From Rhodobacteraceae bacterium HLUCCO07 (GTDB lineage Bacteria; Pseudomonadota; Alphaproteobacteria; Rhodobacterales; Rhodobacteraceae), in contig LJSU01000007.1 of assembly GCA_001314705.1 (NCBI GenBank), positions 1 through 64,000 of the forward strand: a stretch of 64,000 nt of DNA, written 5' to 3'. The notes below the pieces were generated by a model. It was not told the DNA's origin. It was given only the letters and a program-made list of their open reading frames with translations, and ran no database searches. Below, one piece after another: positions 40,587-49,471 of the stretch. Both the position numbers and the translations under genes were made by a program. How positions within the stretch are numbered: position 1 is the first letter of the stretch; each line of letters opens with the position of its first letter.

Positions 40587-41104
40587 GCCACCGGCCCCTT
40601 GAGCGTGAGAGGCAACCCGGCGGTGACAAGGATCACCCGCGACGCGCGTGCGGCGATGGATTTATTGAGGCGACCCTGTGCATTGGCGAATTGTCGCGCC
40701 AGCGCATTTTCCGGCACCCCGGCAAGGCCGACCTCGTTCGACACCACGACCAGATCGGAGGAACAGTCGGCGAAAGCGGCGAGAAGCGCGTGGGTTTCGG
40801 CCTCGATATCACTTTCGGCGAGCAGGTGATTGGAGAGCCACAGGGTCGCGCAATCGAGCAGAACGCATTGGCCTGGCGCGATCTCGCGCAGGTTTTGTGC
40901 CAAGGCAAGCGGTTCCTCGATGGTGTGCCAGCCCGGGCCGCGGGCCTTGCGATGGCGGGCGATCTTTTGCGTCATCTCGTCATCGAAGGGCTGGGCGGTG
41001 GCGAGATAGATCATCGGTTTGCCCGATTGCCGCACCAGCCCCTCGGCGAAGGCCGATTTGCCGCTGGCAATGCCGCCGAGAACCAAGGTGAGTTGCGCAG
41101 ACAT
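40583..41104 (-). CDS. cobU: Bifunctional adenosylcobinamide kinase/guanylyltransferase
   Basis: 173 residues from ATG 41104, backed by AAGGAGA about 6 nt upstream in its own sense; an in-frame start 39 codons further upstream has no such site. The P-loop GGIASGKS (residues 10-17) is followed by GPGWHTIEEP, with the guanylated His, and by LLDCATLWLSN. It phosphorylates adenosylcobinamide and attaches GMP during assembly of the cobalamin nucleotide loop. It is coupled to cobC; the other cobalamin genes must lie elsewhere. Also called cobP. Confidence 0.93.
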   Translation of the reverse strand: MSAQLTLVLGGIASGKSAFAEGLVRQSGKPMIYLATAQPFDDEMTQKIARHRKARGPGWHTIEEPLALAQNLREIAPGQCVLLDCATLWLSNHLLAESDIEAETHALLAAFADCSSDLVVVSNEVGLAGVPENALARQFANAQGRLNKSIAARASRVILVTAGLPLTLKGPVA

Positions 41105-41157
41105 GGACGTCTCCTTAGAGAGGTTGGAGTTAGCAGAGCACGAAGGCGGAGGGAAGC

Positions 41158-41952
41158 ATGAGAGGATTGATCGTCGCGGCGTTGGTGTCGGTCGCGAGCA
41201 TGGTGTGGGCCGATGTGCCACAGGAGATGCGCGCGGCGGATGTGGTGATCCTCGGCGAGGTGCATGACAATGCCCATGCCCATGCGCGTCAGGCCGAGCT
41301 GGTGGCGGCGTTGCAGCCCGGGGCGCTCGTCTTCGAGATGCTGACGCCGGACCAGGCCGGGTGGGTCACGCCGGAATTGCGCGATGACGCGGGGGCGCTT
41401 GCCCAGGCACTGGATTGGCAGGCCGGTGGCTGGCCGGATTTCGAGATGTATCATCCGATTTTCACGGCTGCGCCCGAGGCGCGCGTCTTTGGTGCCGCGG
41501 TGCCCCGCGGTGCGGCGCGCGAAGCGATGGAAGCGGGTGTGGTGGCATTCTTTGGTGGGGATGCGGCCCTTTACGGCCTTGATGAGCCGCTGGATGCCGA
41601 TCAGCAGGCCGCGCGCGAGCGGTTCCAGTTCAAGGCCCATTGCGAGGCATTGCCCGAGGAGATGTTGCCGGCAATGGTCGATCTGCAACGGTTGCGCGAT
41701 GCGGAACTGGCCCGGCAGACACGTGCCGCGCTGAACGAAACCGGCGGGCCGGTGGTGGTGATCACCGGCAATGGCCATGCGCGCAAGGATTGGGGCATGC
41801 CCGTCTATCTGGAGCGCGTTATGCCCGAAGCGAAGGTGTTTTCGCTGGCCATTGCCGAAGAAGGCGAGACCGAGGGCGCGTTCGACGCGGTCGAAGAGGT
41901 GCCGGTGGCCGAGCGGGAAGACCCCTGTGCGGCGTTCCGCAAGGATGGCTGA
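41158..41952 (+). CDS. ChaN-like (DUF399) periplasmic protein
   Basis: 264 residues with a cleavable-looking signal peptide (MRGLIVAALVSVASMVWA). The motif VVILGEVHDNAHAHARQ near residues 28-45 and the end segment VVVITGNGHARKDWGMPVYL are typical of the ChaN/DUF399 family. The Campylobacter member is a haem-binding lipoprotein, but no lipobox Cys is present here, so this form would be soluble in the periplasm. It diverges from cobU and lies 61 bases before the coaBC start. Function beyond the family is unknown. Confidence 0.8.
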   Translation: MRGLIVAALVSVASMVWADVPQEMRAADVVILGEVHDNAHAHARQAELVAALQPGALVFEMLTPDQAGWVTPELRDDAGALAQALDWQAGGWPDFEMYHPIFTAAPEARVFGAAVPRGAAREAMEAGVVAFFGGDAALYGLDEPLDADQQAARERFQFKAHCEALPEEMLPAMVDLQRLRDAELARQTRAALNETGGPVVVITGNGHARKDWGMPVYLERVMPEAKVFSLAIAEEGETEGAFDAVEEVPVAEREDPCAAFRKDG

Positions 41953-42013
41953 CGCCATTGTTTTCGTGCCTCTTCCACCTTAACAGTGGTGCATGAGCAC
42001 CGGGGAGGTCGCG

Positions 42014-43216
42014 ATGCTGGGCGGCAAACGCATTCTTCTGATCATCGGCGGCGGGATCGCGGCCTATAAATGCCTCGACCTGATCCGCAGGCTGCGCGAG
42101 CGCGGCGCGGCGGTGACGCCGGTGATGACCCGCGCGGCAGGGGAGTTCGTAACCCCGCTTTCGGTGGCGGCGCTGGCGGGCGAGACGGTGCATTCCGATC
42201 TTTTCGACCTGACCGCCGAGGCCGAGATGGGCCATATCCAGCTTTCCCGTGTGGCCGACCTCGTGGTCGTGGCCCCGGCGACGGCGGATTTGCTCGCCCG
42301 GATGGCGGGGGGGCACGCGGATGACCTGGCCTCGACGCTGTTGATGGCGACGGACACGCCGGTCCTGGTGGCCCCGGCGATGAATGTGAGAATGTACGAG
42401 CACCCCGCCACCCAGCGCAATATCGCGCTCTTGCAGGGCGATGGCGTGCGGTTTGTCGGCCCCAACGCGGGCGACATGGCTTGTGGCGAGTTCGGGCCGG
42501 GGCGGATGTCGGAACCGATGGAGATTGTCACGGCGATCGAGCAGGCGGTGGGGGACGGGCCGTTGCGGAGCCGGCGAATCCTCGTGACCTCGGGGCCCAC
42601 GCATGAGCCGATCGACCCGGTGCGCTATCTTGCCAACCGGTCCTCGGGGGCGCAGGGCAGCGCGATTGCCGAGGCGCTGGTGGCGCTTGGCGCCGAGGTG
42701 GTGTTTGTCACCGGCCCGGCCGATGCGGCGCGCCCGCTGGGCTGCGAGGTTGTCGAGGTGGAAAGCGCGCAAGAGATGCTGGGCGCGGTGCAGGATGCGC
42801 TTCCCGTCGATGCGGGGGTGTTCGCGGCGGCCGTGGCCGATTGGCGGGTCAAGACGGCGAGCGGCTCGAAGCTCAAGAAGGACAACGGGAAACCACCCGT
42901 GCTGGAGTTTGCGGAGAACCCGGATATCCTCGCCACGGTGAGCCGGCTGGAGAAGGGGCGTCCGGGGCTGGTGGTGGGGTTCGCCGCCGAGACCGACGAC
43001 GTGATCGCCAACGCACGGGCCAAGCGGCTGCGCAAGGGCTGCGACTGGATCCTGGCCAACGATGTGCGCCCGGAAACCGGGATCATGGGCGGGGCCGAGA
43101 ATGCCGTTCACCTGGTCACGGAGGACGGTGTTGAAGACTGGCCGCGAATGGGCAAGAACGAGGTCGCGCGGCGGCTGGCGGTGCGGATCGCCGAGGCGCT
43201 GGCAGGCAAGGATTGA
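42014..43216 (+). CDS. coaBC: Bifunctional phosphopantothenoylcysteine decarboxylase/synthase
   Basis: About 400 residues. ATG 42014 has GGGGAGG at 42002-42008, 5 nt upstream; an in-frame ATG at 41993 lacks a site. The N-terminal CoaC flavoprotein has MGHIQLS with the catalytic His near residue 74, the PAMN motif, and the Cys of GDMACGEFGPGRMSEP. The C-terminal CoaB part carries ILVTSGPTHEPIDPVRYLAN and a Lys-rich KLKK loop. It makes 4'-phosphopantetheine in coenzyme A synthesis. It forms an operon with dut, a frequent coaBC-dut pairing. Confidence 0.96.
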   Translation: MLGGKRILLIIGGGIAAYKCLDLIRRLRERGAAVTPVMTRAAGEFVTPLSVAALAGETVHSDLFDLTAEAEMGHIQLSRVADLVVVAPATADLLARMAGGHADDLASTLLMATDTPVLVAPAMNVRMYEHPATQRNIALLQGDGVRFVGPNAGDMACGEFGPGRMSEPMEIVTAIEQAVGDGPLRSRRILVTSGPTHEPIDPVRYLANRSSGAQGSAIAEALVALGAEVVFVTGPADAARPLGCEVVEVESAQEMLGAVQDALPVDAGVFAAAVADWRVKTASGSKLKKDNGKPPVLEFAENPDILATVSRLEKGRPGLVVGFAAETDDVIANARAKRLRKGCDWILANDVRPETGIMGGAENAVHLVTEDGVEDWPRMGKNEVARRLAVRIAEALAGKD

Positions 43217-43226
43217 TGCCTCGGGT

Positions 43227-43254
43227 GGGAGTATCTTGGGCAAGATGAAAGGCG
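43227..43254 (+). repeat. Post-stop motif, copy after coaBC
   Basis: GGGAGTATCTTGGGCAAGAT then GAAAGG, 10 bases past the coaBC stop, in the same sense. It is the most divergent of the six copies and lies in the 42-base gap before dut. Confidence 0.5.
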
Positions 43255-43258
43255 GGGC

Positions 43259-43714
43259 GTGGTTCAGGTCAGGCTGAGTTGGGTCGAAGGGGCGGATCGC
43301 GACGTGCCGTTGCCACGCTATGAGAGCGCCGGGGCGGCGGGGGCGGATTTGCGCGCGAACCTGCCGGAGCGGGGTGCCGTGATCCTGGAACCGGGGCAGA
43401 GGGCGTTGATTCCGACCGGATTTCGGATCGAGATTCCAATTGGTTACGAGGTGCAGGTGCGGCCGCGTTCGGGGCTGGCGCTCAAGCACGGGATCACCTT
43501 GCCCAACAGCCCGGGCACGATCGACAGCGATTATCGCGGGGAACTGGGCGTGATCGTGATGAATGCGGGCGACGCGGCGTTTGAAGTGGTGCATGGCGAG
43601 CGGATCGCGCAGATGGTTGTGGCCCCGGTGGTGCAGGTGGATTTCGTGCTGGCAGAGGCATTGAGCGAGACGGCGCGCGGCGGTGGCGGGTTCGGCTCGA
43701 CGGGGCGCGGCTGA
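43259..43714 (+). CDS. dut: dUTP diphosphatase
   Basis: 151 residues, trimeric dUTPase type. The five family motifs are present: [55 protein letters not shown] and the Gly-rich C-terminal GGGGFGSTG arm. It splits dUTP to dUMP and pyrophosphate, keeping uracil out of DNA. It starts with GTG 43259, 42 bases after coaBC, and its stop overlaps the next start by one base. Confidence 0.96.
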   Translation: MVQVRLSWVEGADRDVPLPRYESAGAAGADLRANLPERGAVILEPGQRALIPTGFRIEIPIGYEVQVRPRSGLALKHGITLPNSPGTIDSDYRGELGVIVMNAGDAAFEVVHGERIAQMVVAPVVQVDFVLAEALSETARGGGGFGSTGRG

Positions 43715-44766
43715 TGCTGGCGGTGCTGGGCATCATGGCGGTGGTCTGGGGCCTGGGGCGTGCGCTGCGCCTGCCGGGCGGGGTCATCTGGTTGCTGATC
43801 GGCGTGATCTATATCGCGGTCCTGATCGTGCAACTGGTTTTTCCCGCGGCGCATCCGCTGCGGATGGCGACCGGGGACGGGCCGGAGGGATGGCTTATCC
43901 TTGGTGGCGCCGTGGTTCTGGTCGGACTCTACATACAGGGGTTGGGATGGTTGAAACGGCGGGCCGTGCCGGTTGACGAGACCCGGACAGAGGCACAGGG
44001 ACCGTTCGCGCCGGGCGAATTGAACCGCTATGCGCGCCATGTCGTGCTGCGTGAACTGGGCGGGCCGGGGCAGAAAAAGCTCAAGCAATCCAAGGCCTTG
44101 GTGATCGGGGCCGGGGGGCTGGGGTCGCCGGTTCTGCTCTATCTCGCGGCCGCCGGGGTGGGACGGATCGGGGTGATCGACGATGACGTCGTGGAGGCGT
44201 CGAACCTGCAGCGGCAGGTGGTGCATACGGATGGGCGGACGGGGATGCCCAAGGTGCAATCGGCGATGCAGGCGATGGAGGCGCTCAACCCCTATGTCGA
44301 GGTGCGACCCTATCAGAGGCGGCTGACCGCGGAGATCGCTGGGGCATTGATCGCGGAATATGACCTTGTGATCGACGGGACCGACAATTTCGAGACCCGC
44401 TATCTTGCCAACCGGGTCTGTGTGGAGCAGGAAAAGCCGCTCATCTCCGGGGCGATCGCGCAATGGGAAGGACAGGTCTCGATCTTCGATCCGGCGCACG
44501 GAGGCCCTTGTTATCAATGCATTTTCCCCGAGGCCCCGGCGCCCGAACTGGCGCCGTCCTGTGCCGAGGCGGGGGTGGTTTCGCCCCTGCCGGGGGTGGT
44601 CGGGTCGATGATGGCGCTGGAGGCGGTGAAGCTGGTCACAGGGGCGGGCGAAACCTTGCGCGGCCAGATGATGATCTTTGACGGGCTTCATGGCGAGAGC
44701 CGCAAGATGCGCCTCAAACCGCGCGCCGATTGCCCGGTGTGCGCCGGTCGCGGCGCGAAAGGTTAA
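43714..44766 (+). CDS. moeB: MoeB/ThiF-like sulfur-carrier adenylyltransferase with an N-terminal membrane anchor
   Basis: 350 residues. Residues 1-80 form about three hydrophobic segments (for example VIWLLIGVIYIAVLIVQLVF, 24-43). The rest is a MoeB/ThiF/HesA E1-like domain: GAGGLG (132-137) binds ATP, the DDVVEASNLQRQV stretch follows, and CYQC (266/269) with CPVC (340/343) makes the zinc site. It would adenylate the C-terminus of MoaD or ThiS. The fused membrane part is unlike soluble E. coli MoeB. It is coupled to dut; its stop codon lies in the GGTTAACGC start of an intergenic repeat. Confidence 0.88.
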   Translation: MLAVLGIMAVVWGLGRALRLPGGVIWLLIGVIYIAVLIVQLVFPAAHPLRMATGDGPEGWLILGGAVVLVGLYIQGLGWLKRRAVPVDETRTEAQGPFAPGELNRYARHVVLRELGGPGQKKLKQSKALVIGAGGLGSPVLLYLAAAGVGRIGVIDDDVVEASNLQRQVVHTDGRTGMPKVQSAMQAMEALNPYVEVRPYQRRLTAEIAGALIAEYDLVIDGTDNFETRYLANRVCVEQEKPLISGAIAQWEGQVSIFDPAHGGPCYQCIFPEAPAPELAPSCAEAGVVSPLPGVVGSMMALEAVKLVTGAGETLRGQMMIFDGLHGESRKMRLKPRADCPVCAGRGAKG

Positions 44767-44837
44767 CGCCACCTCGCAGGGCCGATATCGGGGGGTGACA
44801 TCCGGCTGCCGCGCGGCTGCTACCCGGCTGCCGGGCA
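44761..44837 (+). repeat. Intergenic repeat family, copy B
   Basis: Starts GGTTAACGCC, contains TCGGGGGGTGACATCCGGCTG and ends CCCGGCTGCCGGGCA. Compared with copies A and C its hairpin loop is about 10 bases longer. The first bases include the moeB stop codon. A second GGGGTTAAC occurs at 44872-44880. Confidence 0.65.
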
Positions 44838-44944
44838 AACCGGTTTCATGTGCAACGATCTGGGGTTAACGGGACGCGCGGCATGGCATTGTGAGCGCCT
44901 GCGGGAGGGTCTATGTCTGAGCCCGGACATGACAGGAGGCCGCG

Positions 44945-46963
44945 ATGACCAACCCGCTTTTGACCGATTGGGACACGCCGTTCGGGATCGCCCCGTTCGA
45001 CGCCATTTCGGACGAGGATTTCGCCCCGGCCCTGGAGGTGGCACTGGCCGAGCACGAGGCCGAGATCGCGGCGATCGCCTCGCAGACCGGTCCGGCAGAT
45101 TTCGACAGCGTGATCGGGGCGCTGGAGGCGGCGGGTGAGAAGCTCGACAAGGTGTTGTCGGTGTTCTTCACCGTTGCAGGGGCGGACAGCAACGACAAGC
45201 GACAGCAATTGCAGCGTGATTTCTCGCCCCGGCTGGCGCGGCATTTCGCGGCCGTGACGGCCAACAAGGCGCTTTATGCCCGGATCGAGGCGGTCTGGGA
45301 GGCGCGCGAGGGGTTGAACCTCGACGAGGAACAGGCGCGGGTCTTGATGCTGACCCGGCGGAATTTCCTGCGCGCGGGTGCGGCGCTGGAGGGCGAGGCC
45401 GACGCGCGGATGACCGAGATCAAGGCGCGGCTGGCCGAACTTGGCACGGCATTCACCCAGAACCTCCTGGCGGATGAGCGCGATTGGGTGATGGAGCTGT
45501 GCGAGAGCGACCTTGGTGGGCTTCCCGGTTTCGTGGTGGAGGCCGCGCGGGCGGCCGGGCGCGAAAAGGGCAGGGAGGGGCCTGTGATCACGCTGTCGCG
45601 GTCGCTGATCGTGCCGTTCCTGCAATTCTCGCCGCGTCGCGATCTGCGCGAGCGGGCGTTCCGGGCCTGGGCCGCGCGGGGTGCGAACGGGGGCGAGACG
45701 GACAACCGCGCGATTGCTGCCGAGATCCTGGCGCTGCGCGAAGAGCGGGCGAAGCTTTTGGGTTATGGCAATTTCGCCCAATACAAGCTGGAGACCGAGA
45801 TGGCCAAGACGCCGGAGGCGGTGCGCGACCTGTTGATGGCGGTCTGGGAACCGGCGAAGGCGCGCGCCGAGGCGGATGCGGCGCTGCTTGAAGAGATGAT
45901 GCATGCCGATGGCGTCAACGGGCGGCTGGCGCCGTGGGACTGGCGCTATTACGCGGAAAGGCGACGCCGGGCGGAACATGATTTCGACGAGGCGGAGGTG
46001 AAGCCCTATCTCTCGCTCGACGCGATGATCGCGGCGGCCTTTGCCTGTGCGAACCGGCTTTTCGGGCTGGAGTTCAAGCCGCTTGACGTGCCGCTTTACC
46101 ATCCCGATTGCCGGGCCTGGGAGGTGACGCGCGCGGGGCGCCATGTGGCGGTGTTCATCGGCGATTATTTCGCGCGCGGCTCGAAACGGTCGGGGGCGTG
46201 GTGCTCGGCGATGCGCGGGCAGGCGAAATTCCCGCGCGAGCAGGCGCCGGTTGTGATCAACGTGTGCAACTTTTCCAAGGGCGAGCCGGCGCTTTTGTCC
46301 TATGACGATGCGCGCACGCTGTTTCACGAGTTCGGCCATGCGCTGCACCAGATGCTTTCGGACGTGACCTATGAGAGCGTGTCGGGCACGTCGGTGGCGC
46401 GCGATTTCGTGGAATTGCCCTCGCAGCTTTATGAGCACTGGCTTGAGGTGCCGCAAGTGCTGCGCGAATTCGCGCGGCATGTGGAGACCGGCGAGGCGAT
46501 GCCACAGGCCCTTCTCGACAAGGTGCTGGCGGCGGCGAATTTCGACCAGGGATTCCATACGGTGGAATATGTCGCCTCGGCCTTGGTCGACCTGGAGTTT
46601 CACGACGGCGCGGCGCCGGGCGACGTGATGGCGCGGCAGGCCGAGGTGCTCGACCGGCTGGGGATGCCGGATGCGATCGTGATGCGCCATGCCAGCCCGC
46701 AATTTGCGCATGTGTTTTCGGGCGACGGCTATTCGAGCGGTTATTATTCCTACATGTGGTCCGAGGTGATGGATGCCGATGCCTTTGCCGCCTTCGAAGA
46801 GGCGGGCGATGCGTTCGATCCCGCCCTCGCGCGGGCGCTTGAGGCGCATATCCTGTCGAAGGGCGGATCGGTCGATGCGGGTGAGCTGTATCAGCGTTTC
46901 CGCGGGCGCTTGCCCGGGGTGGAGGCATTGCTCAAGGGGCGGGGGCTGATCGCGGCCGAGTAA
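44945..46963 (+). CDS. M3-family oligopeptidase (oligopeptidase A-like)
   Basis: 672 residues. The zinc motif HEFGHALHQML has His461, Glu462 and His465; the third ligand is a Glu about 25 residues on (FVELPSQLYEHW). Other hallmarks are DYFARGSKRSGAWCSAMRGQ and GYSSGYYSYMWSEVMDAD. It cleaves oligopeptides such as signal peptides in the cytoplasm; PrlC and Dcp are the closest characterised types and cannot be separated here. AGGAGG at 44935-44940 supports ATG 44945. Confidence 0.93.
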   Translation: MTNPLLTDWDTPFGIAPFDAISDEDFAPALEVALAEHEAEIAAIASQTGPADFDSVIGALEAAGEKLDKVLSVFFTVAGADSNDKRQQLQRDFSPRLARHFAAVTANKALYARIEAVWEAREGLNLDEEQARVLMLTRRNFLRAGAALEGEADARMTEIKARLAELGTAFTQNLLADERDWVMELCESDLGGLPGFVVEAARAAGREKGREGPVITLSRSLIVPFLQFSPRRDLRERAFRAWAARGANGGETDNRAIAAEILALREERAKLLGYGNFAQYKLETEMAKTPEAVRDLLMAVWEPAKARAEADAALLEEMMHADGVNGRLAPWDWRYYAERRRRAEHDFDEAEVKPYLSLDAMIAAAFACANRLFGLEFKPLDVPLYHPDCRAWEVTRAGRHVAVFIGDYFARGSKRSGAWCSAMRGQAKFPREQAPVVINVCNFSKGEPALLSYDDARTLFHEFGHALHQMLSDVTYESVSGTSVARDFVELPSQLYEHWLEVPQVLREFARHVETGEAMPQALLDKVLAAANFDQGFHTVEYVASALVDLEFHDGAAPGDVMARQAEVLDRLGMPDAIVMRHASPQFAHVFSGDGYSSGYYSYMWSEVMDADAFAAFEEAGDAFDPALARALEAHILSKGGSVDAGELYQRFRGRLPGVEALLKGRGLIAAE

Positions 46964-47007
46964 CCGGGACGCGCACTCGAGGCGGCCCGCAAGATGGCAG
47001 GTTGAGA

Positions 47008-47037
47008 TTGAGTATTTGGGCCAGAAAGAGCAGGAGG
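47008..47037 (+). repeat. Post-stop motif, copy after the M3 peptidase gene
   Basis: TTGAGTATTTGGGCCAGAAA then GAGCAGGAGG, 44 bases past the stop, same sense. It is largely complementary to the inverted copy at 47054-47087, so the pair can form one long imperfect hairpin. Confidence 0.7.
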
Positions 47038-47053
47038 GGGCGGGTTCAGCCAG

Positions 47054-47087
47054 CCTCCTGGTCTCTTTCTTGGAAAAAATACTCATT
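47054..47087 (-). repeat. Post-stop motif, copy after the phosphohexomutase gene
   Basis: Minus-strand reading is AATGAGTATTTTTTCCAAGA then AAGAGACCAGGAGG, 32 bases past the mutase stop. Inverted partner of 47008-47037. Confidence 0.7.
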
Positions 47088-47119
47088 GTGCCGGTTCGTC
47101 AGGCGCGATGATTGATGTC

Positions 47120-48616
47120 TCAGATCGTCTGATCGTAGGCGCCGACGCCCGGTTCCGTGCGGATCACCGTGTCGATGTCGTGAAAGATGGCGCGCATTTC
47201 CTCTTCGCTTTCTGAGCTTTCGCAGACCACGACGAGATTGGGGGTGTTCGAGGAGGCCCGCACGAGGCCCCATGAGCCGTTGTCGAGGATGACCCGGGCG
47301 CCGTTGACGGTCACGACCTGCGCGATGGGGCGGCCCGCGAGTTTTTCGCCTGCTTCGTGCCTGGCGACCAGTTTTTCCACGATGCGCGCGAGGATATCGT
47401 ATTTCTCGCTATCCGCTGCATATGGCGACATGGTGGGGGTGGCCCATGTGCGCGGCAGGGCGCGGCGCAGGTCGGACATGGATTTGTCGGGATTGCGGTC
47501 CATCAGCTTGCAGATCTCGACCGCGACGCGCAGGCCGCAATCGTAGCCGCGCCCGATCGGCGCGGCGAGGAAGTAGTGGCCGGATTTCTCGAAACCCGCC
47601 AGCGCGCCGATTTCCTTGACCCGGCGCTTCATGTGGGAATGGCCGGTTTTCCAGTAATCGGCCTTGGCACCGTTCTTCTGCAATTCGGGATCGGAGGCGA
47701 AGAGCCCGGTGGATTTCACATCGGCCACGAAGGTCGCGCCGGGATGGAGCCTGGAGAGGTCGCGCGCCATGATGACGCCCACCTTGTCGGCGAAGATTTC
47801 CTCGCCCTCGTCATCGACCACGCCGCAGCGGTCGCCGTCGCCGTCGAAGCCCAGGGCGAAATCGGCGCCGGTTTCGCGCACCGACGCGGCCATGTCGTGG
47901 AGCATTTCCATGGCTTCCGGATTGGGGTTGTAATGGGGGAATGTGTAATCGAGCCGGTTGTGCGAGGGGATCACCTCGACGCCGAGGCGTTCGAAGAGTT
48001 CGGGCGCGAAGGCGCTGGCGGTGCCATTGCCGGTGGCGCAGACGACGCGCAGGTTGCGCGTCATGCGAAAATCGCCGACGAGATCGTCGAGATAGGCCTC
48101 TTTCACGCCATCGACGAATTCATATGCGCCGCCGGGGGCGGGCTGACCTTCGCCATTCAGGACGATGTCGCGCAGCTCGGCCATCTCGTCGGGGCCGTGG
48201 GTGAGAGGGCGTTCGAACCCCATCTTGACGCCGGTCCAGCCGTTGGGGTTGTGGCTTGCGGTGACCATGGCGACGGCAGGGGCGTCGAGGTGAAACTGCG
48301 CGAAATAGGCCATTGGGCTGAGCGCCGGGCCGATGTCCCTGACCCGAATGCCGGCCTGCATGAGGCCGAGGATGAGCGCCTGCTTGATGGACAGGGAATA
48401 GTCGCGGTAATCGTTGCCGACGGCGATCACGGGGTCGATCCCGCGGCGGCGCATCTGGGTGCCGAGGCCGAGGCCGAGCGCCGTCATGCCGGGCAGATTG
48501 ATCTCGTCGGGGTATTTCCAGCGCGCGTCATATTCGCGAAAGCCGGTGGGCACGATCATCGGGTCGCGCAGGAATTCCCACGTGTTGGGGGTTACCTTGC
48601 TCAAGGGTTTGGTCAT
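47120..48616 (-). CDS. manB: Phosphomannomutase/phosphoglucomutase
   Basis: 498 residues from ATG 48616; a TTG two codons upstream is also possible. The phosphoserine loop MVTASHNPNGWTG is near residue 120, the Mg loop FDGDGDRCGVV near residue 257, and the C-terminal RASSNTPNLVV binds the phosphate. It interconverts hexose 1- and 6-phosphates, feeding GDP-mannose or UDP-glucose for surface polysaccharides. It is the last gene of the minus-strand kpsT-kpsE-kdsA series, 20 bases after kdsA. Confidence 0.9.
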   Translation of the reverse strand: MTKPLSKVTPNTWEFLRDPMIVPTGFREYDARWKYPDEINLPGMTALGLGLGTQMRRRGIDPVIAVGNDYRDYSLSIKQALILGLMQAGIRVRDIGPALSPMAYFAQFHLDAPAVAMVTASHNPNGWTGVKMGFERPLTHGPDEMAELRDIVLNGEGQPAPGGAYEFVDGVKEAYLDDLVGDFRMTRNLRVVCATGNGTASAFAPELFERLGVEVIPSHNRLDYTFPHYNPNPEAMEMLHDMAASVRETGADFALGFDGDGDRCGVVDDEGEEIFADKVGVIMARDLSRLHPGATFVADVKSTGLFASDPELQKNGAKADYWKTGHSHMKRRVKEIGALAGFEKSGHYFLAAPIGRGYDCGLRVAVEICKLMDRNPDKSMSDLRRALPRTWATPTMSPYAADSEKYDILARIVEKLVARHEAGEKLAGRPIAQVVTVNGARVILDNGSWGLVRASSNTPNLVVVCESSESEEEMRAIFHDIDTVIRTEPGVGAYDQTI

Positions 48617-48636
48617 GGTCAAGAATTCTCGTCGGT

Positions 48637-49470
48637 TCAGATCGTGATCGGGTCGGCCTTGGCCAGCCTGTCGAATGCCATGAGGGAGTGCACGAGCCCT
48701 CCCATGGCGTCAAGCGGGATCATGTTGGGCCCGTCAGAGGGGGCATTGTCAGGATCCTGATGGGTTTCGATGAAGACCGCGGCAATGCCGAGGCTGACGG
48801 CGGCGCGGGCCATGACGGGGGCGAATTCGCGCTGTCCGCCCGAGGCACCGCCCAGCCCGCCGGGCTGTTGCACGGAATGGGTGGCGTCCATCACCACCGG
48901 ATAGCCCGTGCGCGCCATCTGGGGCAGGGCGCGCATGTCTGCGACGAGGGTGTTGTAACCAAAGGAGGTGCCGCGCTCGGTCAGCATGAGCCGCGTGTTG
49001 CCGGTGGATTCGATCTTGGAAATCACGTTCGGCATGTCCCAGGGGGCGAGAAACTGGCCCTTTTTCACGTTGATCACGGCGCCGGTGCGCCCGGCGGCGA
49101 GCAGAAGATCGGTCTGGCGGCAGAGAAATGCGGGGATTTGCAGCACGTCGGCGACCTCGGCCACGGGGGCGCATTGATCGGGCAGGTGCACATCGGTGAG
49201 CACGGGAACGTCGAGCGTCTGTTTCACCTCCGCGATCAGCGCGAGCCCCGCGTCGAGGCCCAGCCCGCGCTGGCCCGAAAGCGCGGTGCGGTTGGCCTTG
49301 TCGAAACTGCCCTTGAAGATGAAACCCGCACCCGCATCGGCACAGATTTCCTTCATGCGCCCGGCGATCATCACGGCGTGATCGGTGCTTTCGAACTGGC
49401 AGGGGCCGGCGATCACGGTGAGCGGCTGATCGTTGCCCAGCGTGAGCGGGCCGAGGGAGACGTGTTTCAT
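48637..49470 (-). CDS. kdsA: 3-deoxy-8-phosphooctulonate (KDO-8-P) synthase
   Basis: 277 residues. IAGPCQFES (Cys24), FKGSFDKANR, LTDVHLPDQ and GYNTLVADMRAL are KdsA hallmarks. It condenses phosphoenolpyruvate with arabinose 5-phosphate to KDO 8-phosphate. The Cys where E. coli KdsA has Asn points to the metal-dependent class. It begins one base after the kpsE stop. KDO serves lipid A-core assembly and the linker of group-2 type capsules, which fits its place beside the export genes. Confidence 0.95.
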   Translation of the reverse strand: MKHVSLGPLTLGNDQPLTVIAGPCQFESTDHAVMIAGRMKEICADAGAGFIFKGSFDKANRTALSGQRGLGLDAGLALIAEVKQTLDVPVLTDVHLPDQCAPVAEVADVLQIPAFLCRQTDLLLAAGRTGAVINVKKGQFLAPWDMPNVISKIESTGNTRLMLTERGTSFGYNTLVADMRALPQMARTGYPVVMDATHSVQQPGGLGGASGGQREFAPVMARAAVSLGIAAVFIETHQDPDNAPSDGPNMIPLDAMGGLVHSLMAFDRLAKADPITI

Positions 49471-49471
49471 G

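Noticed and set aside
44872-44880. Second GGGGTTAAC after repeat copy B
   Set aside because: The core and hairpin of the repeat do not follow, so it was not counted as a further copy.
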